DNA from: Acinetobacter higginsii
Lineage (GTDB): Bacteria > Pseudomonadota > Gammaproteobacteria > Pseudomonadales > Moraxellaceae
Reading direction: 5' to 3'
Assembly (NCBI RefSeq): GCF_000369525.1
Contig: NZ_KB850071.1
Location: 484,006 to 548,005 of the forward strand
Length of the DNA: 64,000 bases
Shown here: one piece after another, positions 59,091 to 64,000 of the stretch
How the letters are laid out: the number at the start of each line of letters is the position of its first letter
Numbering within the stretch: the stretch's first letter is position 1
Notes under the pieces: generated by a model
What the model saw: only the letters and a program-made list of their open reading frames with translations
The model's database searches: none
Told to the model about the DNA's origin: nothing
Translations under genes and position numbers: made by a program

Positions 59091-59226
59091 AAAACACCTA
59101 AGTTGTCCTGCTGGCTATTCCATGCTGTGTTAGGTTTTTATTATCCAACAGACATGAAAAGTGCCATAAAAAATCTTGTTTTGCTTGCATGAAATTTCAA
59201 CCTTGTGGGTCTCCGTTTACATGGAC

Positions 59227-59276
59227 AAACAAAGCAAAAACCAAACCATCTTCCTTAAAGATTGGGCTTTGTTTTT
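59227..59276 (+). terminator. Orphan terminator-like hairpin
   Basis: On the forward strand AAACAAAGC pairs with GCTTTGTTT. CCAA/TTGG and an ATCTT-CCTTA-AAGAT tip lie inside, and a T-run follows. No forward gene ends here. On the reverse strand the same hairpin is in the NSS transporter leader. It could end a small RNA or act as an attenuator. Confidence 0.5.
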
Positions 59277-59429
59277 CTGCTTTTAATAGCCGAACAATAC
59301 CTGTTTTTATTTCTTTTTACTGTAAATTCTGAAAGAAAAAGTCATCTTTTTTAAACAACTGATTATTTTTCAACAGACTGTAATTTTGACCTTGCAGTCA
59401 ACTTATAAAAATCAAGTACATAAAACAAT

Positions 59430-59453
59430 CAAGCGAAGCTAAAACTCCGCTTG
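59430..59453 (-). terminator. Terminator-like hairpin after the aldehyde dehydrogenase gene
   Basis: On the reverse strand CAAGCGGAG pairs with CTTCGCTTG (one G-T pair) around TTTTAG, followed by ATTGTTTTAT, 15 bases past the stop. Confidence 0.7.
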
Positions 59454-59467
59454 GGCCACAATCTTTT

Positions 59468-60910
59468 TTATTGTTTGATGGCTAATAACCTTTCCTCTTG
59501 CATATCCCGAATTGCAGAATGAATCCCTTCCCGACCAAGGCCAGAATCCTTCACGCCGCCATAAGGCATATTATCGACACGGAAAGTTGGGACATCGTTA
59601 ATAATCACACCTCCGACATGTAAATGATCCCATGCATACAGCATCTTATTCAGATTCTGCGTATATACACCCGCCTGTAAACCAAAACGACTTTGATTAA
59701 TGGTGGCAATACCCTGCTCAAAATCCTTAAATTTTTCGAGAATCGCCACAGGACCAAAGGCTTCATCTTTATAGATTTCCAGCTTGGCATCTACATTTTC
59801 CAGCAAAGCAGGTTCAAACAACATGCCTTGTAAACTTCCTCCTGTCAGTATTTTTGCTCCTTTTTTCTCGGCTTTATCCAGCCATTTTTTTAGACGAACA
59901 GCCTCAGCTTCCTTAATCATTGGCCCAACCAATGTCGTTGCTAAAGCTGGATCATCCACTTTGATTTTTTTCAATTTTGCGACCAGTTTCTTTTTCAATT
60001 CTGCATAAATATCAGCATGAACTAAAATCCGCTGCACACTGATACAGACCTGCCCCGCATGCCCATAAGCGGCACTAATCAAACGATCTATAAGTGACTC
60101 ATCAATCACGGTATCTGCATCGATCAGAACCGCAGCATTACCGCCCAGTTCTAAGGTGACTTTCTTGCGACCTGCACGTGCTTTCATATCCCAACCGACT
60201 TGATCTGAACCTGTAAAGCTGAGTAATTTAAAGCGATCATCGGTCACCAAAATATCTGCTGCTTGACGGTCACACGGCAAGATCGACCATGAACCTTTCG
60301 GTAGATCTGTTTCAGCTAATACCTTGGCGATCATTAATGCACTGATTGGAGTCAAACTGGCAGGTTTTAAAACAAAAGGACAACCTGCTGCAATCGCAGG
60401 CGCAATCTTATGTGCCACCAGATTTAAAGGGAAATTAAACGGACTGATTAAGGAAATCGCACCAATTGGTACATGTTTAACCATACCACGAAAGCGGGCT
60501 GCTGCAGGTGTCACCGCCAAGGGCAACATGCGGCCATCATCCAGCTGCGTCACCGCATCTGCTGCCAATTGGAAGGTATTAATCAGACGTTCAACTTCTG
60601 CACTTGCTGCACCTCTCGGCTTGCCGCCTTCTGCAATCAGGATTTCAGTCAATTCTTCACGCAGTTCATTAAAGCGCTTTACACAATGCAATAAGATCTG
60701 TTGTTTTTGAAAGGGCTTTAATGCTGCCATTTCCTGTTCTGCTTTTACTGAAGCAGAAATGGCTTTTTCAAGCACTTTGGCATCGGCCAGAGCAACACGA
60801 GCATAGACGGTATTTCGATACTTATCATGTACTTCAAGCCATTGCCCCGTGCTCGCCGCTTTTCCCGCGACATACAGTGGATAATCCCGCACGCTTGTTG
60901 TATCTGTCAT
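59468..60910 (-). CDS. NAD(P)-dependent aldehyde dehydrogenase
   Basis: Aldehyde dehydrogenase superfamily enzyme of 480 residues. LISPFNFPLNLVAHKIAPAI is the cofactor-binding region, FTGSDQVGWDM the Rossmann turn, LELGGNAAVLI holds the general-base Glu and HAGQVCISVQRILVH the catalytic Cys. The HxGQxC context resembles the lactaldehyde/GAPN-type branch, but the substrate cannot be fixed. The gene is divergent from the outer-membrane barrel gene. Confidence 0.92.
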   Translation of the reverse strand: MTDTTSVRDYPLYVAGKAASTGQWLEVHDKYRNTVYARVALADAKVLEKAISASVKAEQEMAALKPFQKQQILLHCVKRFNELREELTEILIAEGGKPRGAASAEVERLINTFQLAADAVTQLDDGRMLPLAVTPAAARFRGMVKHVPIGAISLISPFNFPLNLVAHKIAPAIAAGCPFVLKPASLTPISALMIAKVLAETDLPKGSWSILPCDRQAADILVTDDRFKLLSFTGSDQVGWDMKARAGRKKVTLELGGNAAVLIDADTVIDESLIDRLISAAYGHAGQVCISVQRILVHADIYAELKKKLVAKLKKIKVDDPALATTLVGPMIKEAEAVRLKKWLDKAEKKGAKILTGGSLQGMLFEPALLENVDAKLEIYKDEAFGPVAILEKFKDFEQGIATINQSRFGLQAGVYTQNLNKMLYAWDHLHVGGVIINDVPTFRVDNMPYGGVKDSGLGREGIHSAIRDMQEERLLAIKQ

Positions 60911-60991
60911 TATTCTTGATCCCGTTATAAAAATTTAAAATTAGACTACTGCATATTTTCCAAGATCACTATATGATTCGCCCATTCGCTG

Positions 60992-61011
60992 ATGAATTCA
61001 CAACAATTCAT
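60992..61011. promoter_or_regulatory. Inverted repeat upstream of the outer-membrane barrel gene
   Basis: ATGAATT and its perfect complement with a 6-base spacer, ending 31 bases before the start codon. It is in a divergent promoter region shared with the aldehyde dehydrogenase gene, so either gene could be controlled. Regulator unknown. Confidence 0.4.
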
Positions 61012-61042
61012 TACGGTTTTTGATACTGATTAGGACAATGCA

Positions 61043-61738
61043 ATGAAAATATTAAAAATATCAATGCTTGCTTTAGGGACAAGCTTTTGTGGTCTGGCAC
61101 AAGCAGATATGATTGGTGTAAAAGGTGATCTTAGCTATTGGAATTACAATGGTGAAGCCAATATGGCCGCACAAACCTCAGCACCAGATCAAGACCTTGA
61201 TCGTAAAGGTTCTGCACAAGTCTCGCTTGCATTTGAACACCCGATTCCACTGATTCCAAATGCAAAAATTCGCTATGTGAATTTAAAATCACAAACTGAA
61301 AATGAAGTTGCAGGTCAGCCAGTTTATGATCTGAATATCGATCATACCGATTTCATTTTGTATTATGAAATCTTAGACACTATCGTAAATGCAGATGTTG
61401 GTCTAGGTGCCACTAACTTGAATGGTGATGTAAAAACACTAGGCTTAAGCAAAACTGATATCGATAAAACGGTTCCTGTGATTTATGGATCAGCTGGGGT
61501 AAAACTACCTTTCACAGGCTTAAGCGCTAAAGCTGAGTTGTTATATAGCAACTTTAACGACGCTAAAATCACCGATGCACAAGCCGAAGTACAATACAAC
61601 TTTATTGACAATCTCTTGGTCGATGTTGGCTTAAAAGCAGGCTATCGTATCCTCGATGTCAAACTAGATGATTACGAAAAAAATGACCTTAAATTTAACT
61701 TTAAAGGTCCTTATATCGGCTTAGATATCCATTTCTAA
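61043..61738 (+). CDS. TIGR04219 family outer membrane beta-barrel protein
   Basis: Protein of 231 residues. The signal peptide MKILKISMLALGTSFCGLAQ ends in AQA-D. The mature part is mostly amphipathic strands: KGDLSYWNYNG at the start, repeated turn motifs, and FKGPYIGLDIHF at the C-terminus with a terminal Phe for BAM recognition. It fits the TIGR04219 outer-membrane barrel group, whose role is unknown. A TTAGGACA ribosome site precedes ATG. A terminator follows. Confidence 0.85.
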   Translation: MKILKISMLALGTSFCGLAQADMIGVKGDLSYWNYNGEANMAAQTSAPDQDLDRKGSAQVSLAFEHPIPLIPNAKIRYVNLKSQTENEVAGQPVYDLNIDHTDFILYYEILDTIVNADVGLGATNLNGDVKTLGLSKTDIDKTVPVIYGSAGVKLPFTGLSAKAELLYSNFNDAKITDAQAEVQYNFIDNLLVDVGLKAGYRILDVKLDDYEKNDLKFNFKGPYIGLDIHF

Positions 61739-61754
61739 ATCGTAATAAAGTGAG

Positions 61755-61782
61755 AAACGGAATCTTTAGATTCCGTTTTTTA
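61755..61782 (+). terminator. Rho-independent terminator after the barrel-protein gene
   Basis: AAACGGAATC with its complement around TTTA, followed by a T-run. It separates the barrel gene from the candidate small RNA. Confidence 0.92.
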
Positions 61783-61810
61783 TATCCAATCATTAAGCTC
61801 TCCTCCTTAA

Positions 61811-61828
61811 TGTAAGCCAAAACCTACA
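61811..61828. promoter_or_regulatory. GacA-type upstream activating sequence
   Basis: TGTAAG-CCAAAA-CCTACA matches 11 of the 12 fixed positions of the GacA box consensus TGTAAG-N6-CTTACA known from Pseudomonas rsmX/Y/Z promoters. It lies about 70-80 bases upstream of the candidate small RNA start, in a gap with no coding frame. Family knowledge: response regulator GacA/UvrY binds such boxes to switch on Csr-type RNAs. Confidence 0.7.
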
Positions 61829-61872
61829 ACAATCGCAGTGATTGGCGAATACCCCAATACAAACTTTTCACC

Positions 61873-61883
61873 TATCATATAAA
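61873..61883 (+). promoter_or_regulatory. Probable -10 region of the candidate small RNA
   Basis: Overlapping TATCAT and TATAAA. No good -35 hexamer is visible at 17 bases, as expected for an activator-dependent promoter. Transcription would start about 61887-61892. Confidence 0.45.
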
Positions 61884-61889
61884 TCATAG

Positions 61890-62006
61890 AGAGACAGGAA
61901 GTCTCATTGAGAATAATAAAACGCACAGGACGTGGTCGTTAATAGGATATCAACGACATAAACTGAATATGAAGAAGCCCCGTCAGGATGATGGGGCTTC
62001 TTTTTA
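61890..62006 (+). ncRNA. Candidate CsrA/RsmA-sequestering small RNA (Rsm/Csr type)
   Basis: About 115 nt of gene-free sequence with four AGGA motifs (61896, 61926, 61943, 61985). The first is the whole loop of GAGAC-AGGAA-GTCTC (61891-61905). The second sits in CAC-AGGAC-GTG. The third is in the loop of GTCGTT..AACGAC (61935-61957). The fourth, in CAGGATG form, is the loop of the terminator GAAGCCCC..GGGGCTTC (61974-62000), which is followed by five T residues. GGA in hairpin loops is how CsrA/RsmA is bound. The upstream GacA box supports a role as a Gac-controlled antagonist of CsrA. Exact 5' end inferred. Confidence 0.65.
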
Positions 62007-62027
62007 TCTATCATGTTTATAGATGAT

Positions 62028-62339
62028 TTAAAGACTTTTAAGATACGCAACCACTTCGCTATGCTCTGCCATTTCAGCAAGCTGTAGGGCCGTATATTCG
62101 CTTTTATACGCCACATTTGCACCCTTACTCACGAGTAGCTTCACCACCGCCAAATAATCGTTCTCTGCAGCAGCCTGTAATGCACTATAACCGTCATCAT
62201 CGGTTTGGTTTGGATCTATCCCCTCGGCCAATAGTTGCTCTACTTGTTCCAAATCACCAAGGGATGCCCAATACACCAGCTCAGGAAGATGTAATTCTGC
62301 ATCATCTTCAGGGAGTGGTGAAAAAGAGTTGAGTTTCAT
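62028..62339 (-). CDS. Small ankyrin-repeat protein
   Basis: Encodes 103 residues. Three ankyrin-type repeats are visible: LPELVYWASLGDLEQVEQLL, GYSALQAAAENDYLAVVKLL and an end repeat with YTALQLAEMAEHSEVVAYL. Such repeats mediate protein binding. No signal peptide. Only 10 bases separate it from the upstream GNAT gene on the same strand, suggesting co-transcription. Partner unknown. Confidence 0.85.
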   Translation of the reverse strand: MKLNSFSPLPEDDAELHLPELVYWASLGDLEQVEQLLAEGIDPNQTDDDGYSALQAAAENDYLAVVKLLVSKGANVAYKSEYTALQLAEMAEHSEVVAYLKSL

Positions 62340-62349
62340 TTAGTTCCTC

Positions 62350-62850
62350 TCATTTAAAAATTAGCAGCCTCTCCATAACAATAACGGGAGCAACATATTC
62401 ACTGAGTTCTTTACGATAAAGTTCTACAAAACCTTCCTTTGACCAAAATACAAATGCAGGTTCATTTGATTGAACCACTGCAATTCTCAACCGATCACAT
62501 CCCCAAGTATTCGCAAGCCCCGAAATAAAATGGACTGTCTGCGGGCCATAGCCTAAACCTTGATGAGACTCTATAAATAATAGCAGTCCAATAAATACTA
62601 TTGATGACTCGGGATAACCTCGCAGAATATCAATACAACCAATCATTTGCCCTTTATGATAAATCGCGTAAAAAAACTTTGCAGTAAATGGATGTCCACT
62701 CGGTACAGCTTTTAGATCGTTTCGAGCAGCATTTTTCTCTGCACTATATCCTTGAATGAGTTTAAAATAATTTGGACTAGCCTCAAATACAGCTTGAATA
62801 CTGGCTATATCAGTTTCACTATCAGAGCAGAGAAGACGATAACTCAGCAT
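62350..62850 (-). CDS. GNAT family N-acetyltransferase
   Basis: Acetyltransferase-fold protein of 166 residues. The acetyl-CoA-binding strand and loop is SIVFIGLLLFIESHQGLGYG, and RIAVVQSNEPAFVFWSKEGF is the C-terminal motif B region. Substrate unknown. It sits 10 bases before the ankyrin gene and 51 bases after a deaminase-like gene, all reverse. The Q/RxxGxG/A core is present in a slightly altered form (QGLGYG). Confidence 0.85.
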   Translation of the reverse strand: MLSYRLLCSDSETDIASIQAVFEASPNYFKLIQGYSAEKNAARNDLKAVPSGHPFTAKFFYAIYHKGQMIGCIDILRGYPESSIVFIGLLLFIESHQGLGYGPQTVHFISGLANTWGCDRLRIAVVQSNEPAFVFWSKEGFVELYRKELSEYVAPVIVMERLLIFK

Positions 62851-62901
62851 ATACTTACTATCCTAATTCTTTAAATACGGACAACTTTTGCTTATACCGC
62901 A

Positions 62902-63303
62902 TCAAAGCTGTACTCCATTCACCATCGACCAATGGTAGGGCATCAATTCTCTTAAGGATTTAAATAATAATTTGTTCTCAGTTGTACTCACTGCCACTAG
63001 AACATCTCCTCCCCAATAGAAAAGATGCTCTTGGCAGATTCCACAAGGTGTTAAAATTAGAATATTTGAATGTTCCGACGCTCTACATATACAGAGGGAA
63101 TGTGTAATTTTTTCATTGATTTTATGTGCCTCCAAGCATGCCCCGACTTCCATACAAAGTGATAAAGCATCATTTCGTGTTTCAGGAGCAACACTTATCA
63201 AAATTTTACCACTCTCAGTGGCGAGTGCAGCAACACCACCCCAGCCTTTAGGATAACGGCTCTCCATAAAAACTTTCGCAGCTTGAAATAACTTTTGTTC
63301 CAT
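62902..63303 (-). CDS. Cytidine deaminase-like zinc protein
   Basis: Encodes 133 residues. The zinc motifs of the cytidine deaminase fold are present as CMEVGACLEAH (the C-x-E motif, with Cys in place of the usual His) and TPCGICQEHLFYWG (PCxxC). The Glu is the proton shuttle. This pattern occurs in CDA and blasticidin-S-deaminase-like proteins, so the natural substrate may be a nucleoside or another aminohydrolase target. I start at ATG 63303; the frame is open 7 codons upstream. Confidence 0.82.
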   Translation of the reverse strand: MEQKLFQAAKVFMESRYPKGWGGVAALATESGKILISVAPETRNDALSLCMEVGACLEAHKINEKITHSLCICRASEHSNILILTPCGICQEHLFYWGGDVLVAVSTTENKLLFKSLRELMPYHWSMVNGVQL

Positions 63304-63337
63304 CGTATCTCCAAACAAAGTCATAACTTCGCAATTC

Positions 63338-63802
63338 TTATTGTTGATATCTCATAATAGTTGCTTCTACCGTATGGTGATTGGCTTGATGTAGCACTTT
63401 AAAACCATGTCTTTGGTATAATGAAATATTATGACTTTCACATTGTAAATACAGCATGGTTACGCCTAATTCTCTGGCTTTTTCTTGTGCCATCGTAATC
63501 ATTTGGCTGGCAACACCTTGCCCTCGCCATAAAGGATCAACAAAAATCCCACCGATCCAATGCTCATATTCTGGATAGTTTTTATTCTCTCGTAGCTTCA
63601 GTTCTAAGGCACCAATCAATTCATTTTCATGATGAGCTACGATTGCTAAAGGAATAACATCACGATTAGCTGATTTTTCCAGCACCTTTTGATGCATCAT
63701 TTCTTCGGTAATCTGTAAAGAGAGATAAGCCCATTCGTTATAGTACCACTTTGCAATTTTTCCAATCGCTTCTGGGTGATCTACGAGCAAAGAAATTTTC
63801 AT
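63338..63802 (-). CDS. GNAT family N-acetyltransferase (second)
   Basis: Acetyltransferase of 154 residues. The acetyl-CoA loop is RGQGVASQMITMAQ, and GGIFVDPLWRGQGV is the standard motif A. YLQCESHNISLYQRHGFKV forms motif B. It is first of the reverse run GNAT, deaminase-like, GNAT, ankyrin. Gaps are about 34, 51 and 10 bases, so these four may be one transcript. Substrate unknown. Confidence 0.88.
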   Translation of the reverse strand: MKISLLVDHPEAIGKIAKWYYNEWAYLSLQITEEMMHQKVLEKSANRDVIPLAIVAHHENELIGALELKLRENKNYPEYEHWIGGIFVDPLWRGQGVASQMITMAQEKARELGVTMLYLQCESHNISLYQRHGFKVLHQANHHTVEATIMRYQQ

Positions 63803-63872
63803 TGTATTGTTAAATTTGAGAATGATTTAACCGATTTTAGCCGATTTCTTCTACTTATTTCCTTCACGCAAT

Positions 63873-63906
63873 AAAAAACACCCCCAACGGTTGGTTGGGG
63901 GTGTTT
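63873..63906 (-). terminator. rRNA operon terminator
   Basis: On the reverse strand ACACCCCCAAC pairs with GTTGGGGGTGT and is followed by TTTTTTATTG, directly after the 5S gene. Confidence 0.93.
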
Positions 63907-63916
63907 AGATTTAAAA

Positions 63917-64000
63917 GCTGGCGATGACTTACTCTCACATGGCAAGTGCCACACTACCATCAGCGCTAAGAGGTTTCACTTCTGAGTTCGGGAAGGGATC
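63917..64000 (-). rRNA. rrf: 5S ribosomal RNA (3' part, cut by window edge)
   Basis: The reverse complement reads GATCCCTTCCCGAACTCAGA then GTGAAAC and, near the end, GAGAGTAAGTCATCGCCAGC. These are the conserved loop and 3' regions of bacterial 5S rRNA. About 84 bases are in view. The operon's 23S and 16S genes should lie beyond the right edge. Confidence 0.95.

Larger units (their letters stand above)
59091..59467. other. 377-base gap between the NSS transporter and aldehyde dehydrogenase genes
   Basis: Holds the leader and promoter region of the reverse NSS transporter gene and the 3' end of the reverse aldehyde dehydrogenase gene. It contains the hairpins at 59227-59274 and 59430-59453. 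AT-rich. No coding frame, tRNA or known riboswitch was recognised. Confidence 0.5.

Noticed and set aside
59091..59467. SAM riboswitch before the methionine-type transporter
   Set aside because: No SAM-I, SAM-II or related consensus core was recognised on the reverse strand; only unspecific hairpins are present.

Overview
The window is chromosomal DNA from an Acinetobacter-type gammaproteobacterium. The evidence is an ADC-type AmpC cephalosporinase, Acinetobacter-like housekeeping proteins, AT-rich codon use, and gene runs typical of the group (ribBA-ribH-nusB-thiL-pgpA, glmU-glmS, dapA-bamC-purC, fmt-rsmB). The species cannot be named from the sequence alone. I see no insertion sequence, prophage, CRISPR array or integrase. 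It reads as core genome with small accessory patches.

Layout. 1-2.5 kb: serB (cut by the left edge) divergent from an Smp/YtjB-like membrane protein. 2.7-9.4 kb: a forward run for riboflavin, NusB, thiamine, PgpA and UDP-GlcNAc synthesis, closed by a terminator. 9.6-11.6 kb: reverse yitT-like, Lrp-like and pncA genes. 11.9-14.2 kb: dapA-bamC-purC. 14.4-25.3 kb: a TonB receptor, then a reverse block with a lipoprotein amidohydrolase, an acyltransferase, a YddG-like exporter, rarA, ADC beta-lactamase, a PQQ sugar dehydrogenase and a YcgN-like protein. 25.5-30.3 kb: forward genes including DUF1328, dienelactone hydrolase, mutY, an M23 lipoprotein, tag and an alcohol dehydrogenase. 30.3-35.2 kb: MocR and LysR regulators with dkgB and a YdhP-like exporter. 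35.2-42.9 kb: reverse START protein, dapB, dnaJ, a membrane protein and an RND pump with its adaptor. 43-48 kb: the TetR regulator facing the pump, ppc and a pyrimidine permease. 48-53 kb: an SDR, two LysR regulators, a TSUP permease and a tandem thioredoxin-fold protein. 53-61.7 kb: ilvD, fmt-rsmB, a MetP/MetS-type transporter, an aldehyde dehydrogenase and an outer-membrane barrel protein. 61.8-63.8 kb: a candidate small RNA, an ankyrin protein, two GNAT acetyltransferases and a cytidine-deaminase-like protein. The right edge holds the end of a reverse rRNA operon (5S).

Most notable observation: between the outer-membrane barrel gene and the ankyrin gene (about 61811-62006) lies a gene-free stretch that looks like a Gac/Rsm (Csr)-type regulatory RNA. 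It has a GacA-type upstream box matching 11 of 12 defined positions of TGTAAG-N6-CTTACA. Next come an AT-rich -10 region and about 115 nt with four AGGA motifs, mostly placed in hairpin loops. A strong Rho-independent terminator closes it, and the terminator loop also carries an AGGA. This is the architecture of CsrA-sequestering RNAs such as RsmX/Y/Z. The assignment is inference from sequence pattern and needs a transcript and CsrA-binding test.

Other items for a second look: a 76-nt predicted three-way junction between pncA and the Lrp gene, a 32-bp operator-like palindrome between tetR and the RND pump, an orphan terminator-like hairpin at 59.2 kb, a RibBA whose GTP cyclohydrolase half lacks the zinc cysteines, and a tandem thioredoxin-fold protein without CxxC.
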